Of a DNA stretch of 7,400 nt, positions 1 to 7,289 are shown in pieces. Each line of letters starts with the position of its first letter. The stretch's first letter is position 1. The stretch is from Geobacillus icigianus (GTDB lineage Bacteria; Bacillota; Bacilli; Bacillales; Anoxybacillaceae): assembly GCF_000750005.1 (NCBI RefSeq), contig NZ_JPYA01000101.1, forward strand, positions 1 to 7,400, written 5' to 3'. A program made the position numbers and the translations under genes. Below the pieces are notes generated by a model. That model did no database searches. It was not told where the DNA came from and saw only the letters and a program-made list of their open reading frames with translations.

Positions 1-131
1 AACCTACTTCATATTTACTGCTAAACGAAGCTATTATAAAGCAAATGAGTGATTCCGTTGCTGAAGAGTATGGTGTTTTAGAGAAATTAGAAAGTTATAT
101 GGATGATGCGATTGATCATGCACTTAACTAA
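1..131 (+). CDS. 3' end of an unidentified gene (partial)
   Basis: An open frame runs in from the left edge (first full codon at position 3) and stops at TAA 129-131, giving 42 C-terminal residues that end in DDAIDHALN. The tail is acidic and probably helical: Leu/Ile alternate with Glu/Asp through AEEYGVLEKLESYMDD. It has no membrane segment and no motif I recognise, so no function is given. Its codon use resembles that of the genes downstream. No clear intrinsic terminator follows the stop, so some read-through into the next gene is possible. That it is coding is inferred from the uninterrupted frame and the protein-like composition; the start lies outside the window. Confidence 0.6.
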   Translation, partial: PTSYLLLNEAIIKQMSDSVAEEYGVLEKLESYMDDAIDHALN

Positions 132-230
132 CTTTTAAGGGATGGATTTGAACGAAATAAGAGAGATTATCTCGGATAGTTAAGTAGTCATAAATTTAAT
201 AAACGTCTAGAAACAACTGAATTTTAAGAG

Positions 231-284
231 TTGAATGGAAACCTAATTCATAATAATTACAACCGATTATGCGTGGTTGATTTT
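231..284 (+). promoter_or_regulatory. Leader of the exported-protein gene: weak promoter candidate and hairpin
   Basis: The 177-base gap 132-308 holds two weak signals. A TTGAAT at 231-236 lies 15 bases before AATAAT at 252-257, a sub-optimal sigma-A-like pair. A hairpin follows, with CAACCG at 260-265 pairing with TGGTTG at 274-279 around an 8-base loop, and then ATTTTTAATAA. The hairpin ends 14 bases before the GGAGG of the next gene, so it could act as a weak attenuator, a stabilising 5' hairpin or nothing at all. A short palindrome, GAGATTATCTC, lies at 163-173. No known riboswitch pattern was recognised. Confidence 0.25.
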
Positions 285-293
285 TAATAAGAG

Positions 294-299
294 AGGAGG
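294..299 (+). promoter_or_regulatory. Ribosome binding site that selects a TTG start
   Basis: AGGAGG at 294-299 is a near-perfect Shine-Dalgarno sequence, 9 bases before TTG at 309. The first in-frame ATG, at 360, has only a weak CAGG-like sequence before it. The TTG is therefore the better start, even though it gives an unusually long positively charged leader before the signal-peptide core. Confidence 0.75.
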
Positions 300-308
300 C
301 GGTTCACC

Positions 309-1772
309 TTGAAGCCAAATCAAAAAGACTCAGTTGTTTCTACAAACACTCAGGTTCACATGACATCAGTTTATACGAGGAATAAGGGTACAAATAAGAG
401 TGTAAAACGATCGTTTAGTCTTGTGATAAGTAATTTATTAATCAGCACTGTATTAATGGGAGCGTTAGGCATCTCAGGGGGTACGGTTGAGGCGGCTTCG
501 TCTACTCAAACACCAACGCAAGTAGTGCAGGTGACTCAAAAATATCAAGATGATGCAACACTTTTAGCAAATGTAAACTTAGCGTTAGATGTTTTAAAGA
601 AAAATGGTTTGACTTTGGCAACATTATCATTGTTACATTCTAGTTTGAAGGATATAGAGAATAAGGTAAATGCAAATCAGTTTACTTCAACCAATAATTT
701 ATATAAAACACTTGTATTAGCAGAATCAACATTATCTGGACTTTCGTATAATATTACGTTGGATGTTAGGAATGAATTTGTAGAATCGCTTACGGTTGTA
801 AAGAGGTTAACACCGATATCGGTGTATATAGACGGGATACCGCAGTTTTATAAACAACAGCCGATAGAGCAAAATGGCATAGTATTCGTTCCACTCAGAG
901 ATATTTATGAAAAGTTAGGAGCGAAAGTAACATCTGACACAAAGACGAACACGGTAATCATAACTAAAGGGAATACAGTGATTAAATTACCGAGAGGGAA
1001 AGATTTTGCGTATGTAAACGGCAAATCGGTAAAGTTATCGGCAAAGATGTTTACAAATAACGGGGTAATCATGATACCAGTTGATTTCTTGAAGGTGTCG
1101 TTAGGTTCTTCGGTAGAGTGGTTATCTGTACCGAAGGTAGTGGTGATCACAAGCAAAGCGCAGACAGTGAACGGGATAAAGGTATTGTACGGTGGTCACA
1201 CATATGCTAGTAGGAATCAAAAAGAGTATGATACAGTGATGAAAATAGTAAGAGAGTATATATCAAAGGAATACGACAAGCTTGTTTTTGGCGAATCGAG
1301 GAACAAGTATTATTTAGAGTATTTAGATGGAGCTAGATTTAATGGTGACAAGAGAGACCGTTCAGAGCGAAATGTAGGATTGTATTTAGCACAAGGCAGT
1401 ATAGGAGAATTAGTTAGTGCAGGTGTAAGTAAAGAAGGGGTAATCAGGGCATGGAAGACTGGATTTTTAGCAGGTACATTAGCAAGCGGTACAGTTGACC
1501 CAGGCGATGGGAAACCTCGTTCAGCCTATGACAATTTAGTTCGCAGAGTAAGTGATTGTGATGCACATGCGCAAGTATATTCGGCAGTATGGGATGCGAT
1601 GGGATATAACACATTAATTATTGCAGGTTCAGGTCATGCAGATATGTTAGTACAGATTGAGGGACATTGGTTCAAACCGGGCGCAGGTTCTTTCCTGCGT
1701 GTAGACCTCAATGGTTCTTTAAAGAAAGGTGCTAAGATAATTTTTCAACCCACATATGGTCAAATAAAGTAA
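309..1772 (+). CDS. Exported protein with copper amine oxidase N-terminal-like domain and C-terminal transglutaminase-like domain
   Basis: The product has 487 residues and probably acts outside the membrane. Residues 1-34 are a long basic leader ending in KSVKR. A hydrophobic core (about 35-57) and a likely cleavage after VEA (residue 62) complete a signal peptide. Residues 75-165 look helical. Residues about 170-281 match the copper amine oxidase N-terminal-like domain (PF07833 type): an IDG strand, VFVPLRDIYEKLGA, then KGNTVIKL, VNGK and a second IPVDFL repeat. This domain is usually a wall or ligand-binding module and need not bind copper. The C-terminal part carries SDCDAHAQVYSAVWDAMGY, then GSGHADMLVQIEGHWF, resembling the Cys and His blocks of transglutaminase-like cysteine enzymes. 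C417 is the only cysteine, H443 is the candidate His and D466 a possible third residue. The spacing is atypical and the usual Asp just after the W-x-x-V strand is absent, so catalysis is unproven. A terminator follows the stop, which suggests a transcript separate from the large gene downstream. Confidence 0.85.
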   Translation: MKPNQKDSVVSTNTQVHMTSVYTRNKGTNKSVKRSFSLVISNLLISTVLMGALGISGGTVEAASSTQTPTQVVQVTQKYQDDATLLANVNLALDVLKKNGLTLATLSLLHSSLKDIENKVNANQFTSTNNLYKTLVLAESTLSGLSYNITLDVRNEFVESLTVVKRLTPISVYIDGIPQFYKQQPIEQNGIVFVPLRDIYEKLGAKVTSDTKTNTVIITKGNTVIKLPRGKDFAYVNGKSVKLSAKMFTNNGVIMIPVDFLKVSLGSSVEWLSVPKVVVITSKAQTVNGIKVLYGGHTYASRNQKEYDTVMKIVREYISKEYDKLVFGESRNKYYLEYLDGARFNGDKRDRSERNVGLYLAQGSIGELVSAGVSKEGVIRAWKTGFLAGTLASGTVDPGDGKPRSAYDNLVRRVSDCDAHAQVYSAVWDAMGYNTLIIAGSGHADMLVQIEGHWFKPGAGSFLRVDLNGSLKKGAKIIFQPTYGQIK

Positions 1773-1783
1773 AGTAATCCAAG

Positions 1784-1833
1784 TATGAGGTTCGATGCAT
1801 CAAAACATCGAACCTTATATTTTTTATATTTTT
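1784..1833 (+). terminator. Strong intrinsic terminator
   Basis: AGGTTCGATG (1788-1797) pairs perfectly with CATCGAACCT (1806-1815) around the 8-base loop CATCAAAA. Flanking bases extend the stem by about four more A-U or G-U pairs. A T-rich run (TTTTTTATATTTTT) follows. It begins 12 bases after the stop of the exported-protein gene and should end most transcripts there. Confidence 0.9.
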
Positions 1834-1856
1834 CAAGACATGGGTTCGATTTTAAG

Positions 1857-1886
1857 ACTAGTTTGGGCATCTAGTTTATTTATATA
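1857..1886 (+). promoter_or_regulatory. Repeated CTAGTTT element and possible promoter of the large surface-protein gene
   Basis: CTAGTTT occurs at 1858-1864 and again at 1871-1877, a 13-base period. The same bases form the inverted pair ACTAG (1857-1861) and CTAGT (1871-1875). A TATATA follows at 1881-1886. With 17-base spacing the -35 hexamer would fall on the first copy (CTAGTT), a poor match to TTGACA. That layout fits a weak promoter with a regulator site, but it rests on pattern alone. The large gene needs its own promoter if the terminator upstream is efficient. Confidence 0.25.
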
Positions 1887-1955
1887 CGAGTACACACTAA
1901 TGAATAAAAGGGAGTGAAGAACAATTATCACTTTTACAAGCAATACAAAAAAGTT

Positions 1956-1962
1956 AGGAGGG
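1956..1962 (+). promoter_or_regulatory. Ribosome binding site of the large surface-protein gene
   Basis: AGGAGGG lies 6 bases before ATG at 1969, near-ideal for a Gram-positive start. A second SD-like GGAGTGA sits at 1911-1917, upstream of an in-frame stretch that is open back to position 1918 but has no ATG, GTG or TTG. The ATG at 1969 is therefore preferred. Confidence 0.85.
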
Positions 1963-1968
1963 ATAAAA

Positions 1969-4900
1969 ATGTTAAAAGTATCGAGTTCAGTTTTAGCATT
2001 ATCATTAATATTTTCATCGGTTTCGACAGTGGCTTTAGCGAATAGCGATTCGGTTGTTACGGTGCAAGAAAACCAAGCAACTGAGCAACAGCGAACAGAG
2101 TCAGTGACAGTTGAATCTTCAGGAGTATCGACAACATCGGAAGTAAATAATCAGATTATATCGGATCAGTCAGCATCTAATGGTTTAGAAGGGGGACAGG
2201 ATGCAGTTAATTCTCAAGAAGGAAATCAGCAAGTCACACCTCAGAAAGAAAATCAGCAGCCTCAACCAGAGGATCAACAAGTTACACCTCAACAAGAGAA
2301 TCAACAATCTCAACCAGAAAATCAGCAAGTTACTTCTCAACCAAAGGATGAACAAGTTAAAGATCAAGTAGTAACGGACAAGTCAGGAAGAGTTGTAAAA
2401 GATGGGCTGTATGTAGACATTTACTACACACCAGAGCAATCTGAGAGCACATATATTCCAGAGTTCACATTAGAGCTTTGGTCTGTAAAGGAGAATAAAT
2501 TAATTGGTACAGCGATAGCCAACAGTAAGAATTATGATCGTGAGTCAGGTGTATATCACTTAATGTTTAATCATAGGGGTTACAAATTAGGCGATGAGTT
2601 CGCTTTGATTCCTCGCAAGGCAGATAAGGTATTTAAGTACATCGAGTTTGTTGATGAAAAAGCATACAATGTGAAACCAAACACGTATTATAAATTCGGC
2701 ATTAAGACTTTTGATTATTATGAAGGGGAGGAAGGTAAAGAGGTAGCAATAAGAGATTTAACTGGTACAAAATTAAGTCCAATTGGAGGAGCTCTTTACA
2801 CCGACAATAATAAAGTAGGTTTAGCGTTAGTGGATGAGTCAGGCGCACCACTTAAGAAGTTTCATATTGAGATTAAGTTATCTGATAAGAAAGGGAGTTT
2901 GTCTTTAGTATCTGATGATAAAGGAATGGTGTGGGTTGACAGAGATAAATTAACACCGAAATTTTTGGTGTCATCGGAAGACAGAGTAGTAAAGGGCGGT
3001 ATAAATGGTAAAGCGTTAATCGAGTTGCCTGTATCGGCAGTGACTGGTGGGCAGACTGGAGTATTAACGTATTCGGTAGTATTTGAGCATAAAAAAGAGC
3101 TTGGGGTAATTGATCTTAAACCAGAAGTGTCAGGCAACACGGATTTAAGCAAATCGTGGGCAGAAGCAGATATTAAATTAACAAATGGGAAAACAGTGAT
3201 CACACAAACGGTAAATTTGAACACGCAAAAGATTTATGGTATTCCAGATGGGACATATAAAGTAGAAGTTGTTAAATCCAAATATGCAAATGTGAAATTA
3301 AGGACTTCAACAGTTACAGTAAAGGGCGGTACGGCATCTTTAGGTATAGTATTTTCACCTAAATATGTCTTAGAGGTTGATAAAGACGGTAAAGACTACA
3401 ACTTTAGTGTAATCAATGTAGATAAAATCTCGAAAAAAGCATACAAGGGTAAAAGCAGTCAAGTTTTTGCGGTAGCACCCGGTGAATCGTATATGTTAAA
3501 GGATAATGACACTGGGAAAATAACGACAGTAGCGATTGATCTAAAGTCTTTTAAGACAAAGGTTGTATTAGGTGTAGGAGTTGTGTTTGGGGGTTCTGTA
3601 TCAACACCTCATACAGGAGATGATATTTATATCATGCTAGTGTTATTCATGCTATCGCTAATCGGGGCTATTGGCAGTTATGTGTTTTACAGGAAAAATG
3701 GTAAAATTTCCGCACCTAAAACAAAGTTGATGAGTATTTTATTAGTTGGTGCATTATTAACATCGATTTTTTCATCTTTTGCACCATTGAGTGTAGTAGC
3801 ATCGGACACTAATATCGGAGGAACACCACCTGCGAAGGGTGGAGCGACAAGTGGTACACCTGCTGGAACATTCCAGACATCGGATCGAGTAGCAGTAGTA
3901 CAAGTAGGTTTTATTCCAAATAAGTTAAAGGCTAATGGTGTAGGGATATTGAATTCTGAATCGAGTAAGCAAGACCTTCAAGATCCATTCAAATTCAACT
4001 ATGACCATTTGTTATTCTACATGGCACCAAACAAGGTATCAGATGGATTATTCAGAAAGACGGGTTCAGGTGTAATAACATTTGAGAATAAAGGTTCAAG
4101 TAGCAGAATTAAAACATTATATGGTAAAAACCCTTTGTATAAAGGCAGTACAGGTGGTCAAAGTCGTGAAGAGTTAATGAAAAGGACTTTATCTTATGCA
4201 GATGTATCAAAAAACAGCGACAACGCATTTGTAAGTATTGTAGGTAATGCTTTATACAATATCGACCCTAAAAATCCGAATAGAACGTTAGCAGGACCAG
4301 GAATTGTAGGAGAGTCTTTCAGGGATATGTTAGAATGGTATGTTTTATCTATGGAGGGGTACGATAATGACGCATATGCTAAAGCAGCGTCAGATATGTT
4401 TAATGGTTATTTAGAGTTAATTAAAGCCAGAGGAATCTTAAAAGGTGAGCAGTATGATAAGTTTGAGCGTATGATGCGCGAAGCATACAGAAATAAAGAG
4501 GTAGTATTCTTTGCTCAAACATTAGTAGGGATCAGTGTAAAAGATAATAAGAGTCCGTTATCAAGGGATTATGCATTTATGTCGATTCATGATGCGACAG
4601 ATTGGTATTTATGGGTTAGAAAAAAGGCTAGACCTACCGATAGCAAATTAAAGAAGTTATCAGCAAATAGAGAAGCAGAAGCTGTAACAAAAGGTGGAGC
4701 CAGTACGGAGGCAGATGGACTAAGGTCACCGTATAAAGAGAATGGTAATATACCGTTTACGTTCAGAACGTATGCTAGAGATAATTATGCGAGAACGTTA
4801 AAACCAATGAGTAAAAACGTACCGTTAACAGCAGATGTATCGAAGAACCCATTTGGTGGTTGGGGGTACCAACCTTGGGGTTATATTTATCTTGAAGACC

Positions 4901-7161
4901 ACACTAAAGCACCGAAAATAGACGTGATGTTAGATGTATCGATAGTAGATAAAACAGGCGCAAGAAAAGGTGGTTTCCGGACACCAGTAAAAGGTTGGTC
5001 AGAGAGTGATAATAAGTTTCTAGGTGATTTAACTTCTGATTATTCCAAAATAATTAAAGGTAGTATGACATTTGTTTATAACGGTAAGACATATCAAATT
5101 CTTCAAGAAGAAAAAGCAAAATTCACGTTAGTAGATAAACGTGACAATGAAAATATCAATAAATCTACTTTAACAAAGGCATCTAAAGGTGAAGATGGAT
5201 ACATCTCATTGAATAATCCAAACACTTGGGAAATCATGCTTGGTTGGGACACACCAGAACCAGTTTATCTACACGCATATCTTGGTGGAGATGGTGATAA
5301 TATCTCATCAGTAGAGAACAAATACGAAGGTGTTAAAGAGAAAGGTAAAGATGTATTTTCAAATGCGCGATTAACGTTATATGTAAAAGCAGTTGAAGAT
5401 ACAAACGTATCGGCATCGATTCATGATGTACCAGAGTGGAGATTATCGAAGTATTTCGAGGATATTTCGAAAAATAGTGTAGCAAAAGCGATTTTCTCAT
5501 TAACGTTACCTTCTGAGACGTTTATAAATCCTGTTTTATCTCCTACTGGTGATGTAAACTTTAGTTTAATCGATCCAGATTTAAGCAATGTGAAATGGGC
5601 TTACAGCAAGGCAAAATTATTTAATGATACAACAATTAAATATTTATCGGCTTATGACACGGTGGCAGCATTTAATTTAGCAGGTGATTTATTAGCAGTA
5701 AAAGATAACAGTTCCGTTGGCAATGTAAAATTAGCATCTTGGGTAAATCCGTATAGTTTATTTGATGGTCGGATTGGTGTAACAGATAAAGGTGTAGCAG
5801 AAAACAAACCATCGGTAGTAAAGAATTATATGTTTAAATATGGGGTAAGAAGCCCTTATGCATCTTATGGTTATAGCGAGACACGTTATAGATGGGTACC
5901 ACCTACTTATGATAAAGATGGCAAAATGATTTCATCAGGTTATTATGTTCCTTATACGTGGAGTGGACAAGCAACAAGCAGTGCAAAGACAGCTGATTAT
6001 GATGTGACAGTTAATTTCAGAAGACACATTCCGAAAGCTAATCAAGCACCTAAAAAGTTTAAAGATGTTGTAACTTCAGTGAATGGCAAATATACGGAAG
6101 CGAAACAAGACAAGCAAGTACTAAACATCAACCCAGAGGTTCCGATGGTATATGATGATGTTAACGGGAACACATCAGTAGCATTTGTAGCAGGAGATAA
6201 AATGAGACAAGTACAACCAGTTCACTACAATGTAGCACAATTCGTGAATGTAGACATCAAGCCTTCTGTAACCGGCATGTCGGTAGCAACAGATGCGAAT
6301 GCAAAAGCTCTTGCAAGTAGGTTAGGAGCTAATGGCAAGGGTGTTCTTTATAAGGGTTCAGCAATCACTACAAACTTCCAAACAAAAGGTCAGTTAGAGT
6401 TAAAAACATTTGCTTTAGATATCGGGGCAACATCGCTCAAAAACGCATGGAATCCGTCAACAACTTATTCGACTGATAAGATAAACGAAGAGTTCTTGAG
6501 TCGTTATGCAACGAAGAAATCGGATGGAACTTGGGAAGTAACACTCAATGCAGAAGGTAAGTTAAAAATCAACGGTGTTGAGTATGGTGGTAAGAAAAAA
6601 GCGATTAAGTTGAAACAGAAATCCCGTAATGTTGTAGAGCACACATTGCTTGTTCGAGGGGGTAAATTGGTAGCAGTTGACGGCAATTATGATTTAAACA
6701 GCTTGCCACAAGGTTTAAAAGAGGCACTAGCGAAAATGCATATTTCAACACCAGTCGGTCAAAACATTTTCAACACATTTGAAAATGGTACAGGTGCCAA
6801 ATTAACGGAGCAAAAAGTGGCAGATTTGATAAACGCGGTTCGTGGTACGAAGGATCTTGCAACAGGTAAGGGATGGTATGCGGAGGACACTTCAGTTTTT
6901 ATTGTAAGAGAATATACTAACACGTTCGAGTTACCTTCATATTTATACACTGATAAAGTTCCTATGCAGGTTCCTAATTTAGAAACACCGATCAATAAAA
7001 ACGAGTTCTTTAGCAAAGGATACATCGGTTACACGAAATTAACATTTAGATTAATAGATTCGTTCATGGAATACGATTCATCTCAAATTAAACCTTTTGG
7101 TGGAAAGCATGAGAAGTCTTTCGTAGTAGGTAACGTGAGTGTGCTTGACACATTTCAGTAA
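1969..7161 (+). CDS. Giant surface protein with internal sorting signal and second signal-like segment (possible polyprotein)
   Basis: The product has 1730 residues and no cysteine. In order: signal peptide 1-24 (cleavage after ALA); polar Gln/Ser-rich stretch 25-85; three 16-residue Gln/Pro repeats 87-129; beta-rich modules at about 138-270, 282-375 and 379-463. The third has the ADIKLTNGK and YGIPDGTYKVEVV pattern of SpaA/Cna-B prealbumin-like domains. After a linker comes TPHTG (546-550), a hydrophobic segment (553-574) and RKNGK, as in a sortase substrate's C-terminus. The frame continues into a second hydrophobic segment (587-611, ending SVVA) like a signal peptide, a Gly/Pro-rich linker (616-634) and about 1100 residues I cannot assign. 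These are rich in Tyr and Trp (GWGYQPWGYIYLEDH at 964-978; VPEWRLSKYF at 1154-1163) and look beta-rich and extracellular. There is no C-terminal anchor. No good ribosome binding site precedes the internal ATG at 3730, so a single translation product is expected. The first half is probably a wall-anchored adhesin or scaffold; the role of the second half is unknown. Confidence 0.9.
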   Translation: MLKVSSSVLALSLIFSSVSTVALANSDSVVTVQENQATEQQRTESVTVESSGVSTTSEVNNQIISDQSASNGLEGGQDAVNSQEGNQQVTPQKENQQPQPEDQQVTPQQENQQSQPENQQVTSQPKDEQVKDQVVTDKSGRVVKDGLYVDIYYTPEQSESTYIPEFTLELWSVKENKLIGTAIANSKNYDRESGVYHLMFNHRGYKLGDEFALIPRKADKVFKYIEFVDEKAYNVKPNTYYKFGIKTFDYYEGEEGKEVAIRDLTGTKLSPIGGALYTDNNKVGLALVDESGAPLKKFHIEIKLSDKKGSLSLVSDDKGMVWVDRDKLTPKFLVSSEDRVVKGGINGKALIELPVSAVTGGQTGVLTYSVVFEHKKELGVIDLKPEVSGNTDLSKSWAEADIKLTNGKTVITQTVNLNTQKIYGIPDGTYKVEVVKSKYANVKLRTSTVTVKGGTASLGIVFSPKYVLEVDKDGKDYNFSVINVDKISKKAYKGKSSQVFAVAPGESYMLKDNDTGKITTVAIDLKSFKTKVVLGVGVVFGGSVSTPHTGDDIYIMLVLFMLSLIGAIGSYVFYRKNGKISAPKTKLMSILLVGALLTSIFSSFAPLSVVASDTNIGGTPPAKGGATSGTPAGTFQTSDRVAVVQVGFIPNKLKANGVGILNSESSKQDLQDPFKFNYDHLLFYMAPNKVSDGLFRKTGSGVITFENKGSSSRIKTLYGKNPLYKGSTGGQSREELMKRTLSYADVSKNSDNAFVSIVGNALYNIDPKNPNRTLAGPGIVGESFRDMLEWYVLSMEGYDNDAYAKAASDMFNGYLELIKARGILKGEQYDKFERMMREAYRNKEVVFFAQTLVGISVKDNKSPLSRDYAFMSIHDATDWYLWVRKKARPTDSKLKKLSANREAEAVTKGGASTEADGLRSPYKENGNIPFTFRTYARDNYARTLKPMSKNVPLTADVSKNPFGGWGYQPWGYIYLEDHTKAPKIDVMLDVSIVDKTGARKGGFRTPVKGWSESDNKFLGDLTSDYSKIIKGSMTFVYNGKTYQILQEEKAKFTLVDKRDNENINKSTLTKASKGEDGYISLNNPNTWEIMLGWDTPEPVYLHAYLGGDGDNISSVENKYEGVKEKGKDVFSNARLTLYVKAVEDTNVSASIHDVPEWRLSKYFEDISKNSVAKAIFSLTLPSETFINPVLSPTGDVNFSLIDPDLSNVKWAYSKAKLFNDTTIKYLSAYDTVAAFNLAGDLLAVKDNSSVGNVKLASWVNPYSLFDGRIGVTDKGVAENKPSVVKNYMFKYGVRSPYASYGYSETRYRWVPPTYDKDGKMISSGYYVPYTWSGQATSSAKTADYDVTVNFRRHIPKANQAPKKFKDVVTSVNGKYTEAKQDKQVLNINPEVPMVYDDVNGNTSVAFVAGDKMRQVQPVHYNVAQFVNVDIKPSVTGMSVATDANAKALASRLGANGKGVLYKGSAITTNFQTKGQLELKTFALDIGATSLKNAWNPSTTYSTDKINEEFLSRYATKKSDGTWEVTLNAEGKLKINGVEYGGKKKAIKLKQKSRNVVEHTLLVRGGKLVAVDGNYDLNSLPQGLKEALAKMHISTPVGQNIFNTFENGTGAKLTEQKVADLINAVRGTKDLATGKGWYAEDTSVFIVREYTNTFELPSYLYTDKVPMQVPNLETPINKNEFFSKGYIGYTKLTFRLIDSFMEYDSSQIKPFGGKHEKSFVVGNVSVLDTFQ
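2227..2355 (+). repeat. 48-base tandem repeats encoding a Gln/Pro-rich spacer
   Basis: The repeats cover residues 87-129 of the large protein: QQVTPQKENQQPQPED, then QQVTPQQENQQSQPEN, then a degenerate partial copy QQVTSQPKDEQ. Each 16-residue unit is itself two related 8-residue halves beginning QQ. Such low-complexity polar segments usually act as flexible spacers in surface proteins, and their copy number can vary between strains by recombination or slippage. Here the spacer follows the signal peptide and precedes the first folded module. Confidence 0.85.
3604..3801 (+). other. Internal sortase-like signal plus second signal-peptide-like segment within the large protein
   Basis: These bases encode residues 546-611. 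TPHTG is followed by two Asp, 22 hydrophobic residues (553-574) and the basic RKNGK, the layout of an LPXTG-type sorting signal with Thr in place of Leu. Eight residues later LMSILLVGALLTSIFSSF and SVVA form a signal-peptide-like segment with Lys at 584 and 586 before it and a plausible cleavage after A611. Positive residues (R575, K576, K579, K584, K586) cluster in the short loop between the two segments. By the positive-inside rule that loop is cytoplasmic and both flanking regions are outside. Sortase could cut between T549 and G550, and signal peptidase after A611. Confidence 0.75.
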
Positions 7162-7189
7162 TCAGTTTTAATAGTTGAAAAAATTACCT

Positions 7190-7217
7190 TTGATAGCTCA
7201 AGAATATAGTGTATATA
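7190..7217 (+). promoter_or_regulatory. Possible sigma-A promoter after the large gene
   Basis: TTGATA (7190-7195, five of six consensus bases) lies 16 bases before TATATA (7212-7217, four of six). A start near 7224 would give a transcript of about 95 bases ending at the terminator near 7320. No open reading frame of note lies between. A small RNA or terminated leader is possible, but AT-rich spacers often give such matches by chance. Confidence 0.3.
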
Positions 7218-7289
7218 GCGAATTTCATTGTTGATGCTATAAGTCATGCAATGCACTAGCTTGTTAAAAGTACCATAATTAAAGTTATG

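Noticed and set aside
905..1156. Minus-strand open frame of 83 codons opposite the exported-protein gene
   Set aside because: It lies wholly antisense to a well-supported domain and shows no family resemblance, so it is a shadow of the + strand gene.
1900..1917. Five-codon ATG frame (MNKRE) in the leader of the large gene
   Set aside because: It is too short and lacks a convincing ribosome binding site; chance is the simplest explanation.
1914..2045. GTG-initiated 43-codon frame overlapping the start of the large gene
   Set aside because: The SD-like bases abut the GTG with no spacing, and the frame overlaps a signal peptide with a far better start.
2185..2367. Minus-strand frame opposite the Gln/Pro repeats, giving a Leu/Arg-rich periodic peptide
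   Set aside because: Its repeats are just the complement of the 48-base repeats; there is no independent coding evidence.
2862..3224. Minus-strand open frame of 120 codons
   Set aside because: It is antisense to the Cna-B-like modules of the large gene and its composition is not convincing.
3699..3732. Internal restart of translation that would make the second half a separate protein
   Set aside because: AGGAAAAATG near 3692-3701 is out of frame and hits a stop within 11 codons. The in-frame ATG at 3730 has no SD-like sequence at the right distance.
6504..7025. Two minus-strand open frames near the end of the large gene
   Set aside because: Both are antisense to the uninterrupted large gene and resemble no known protein.
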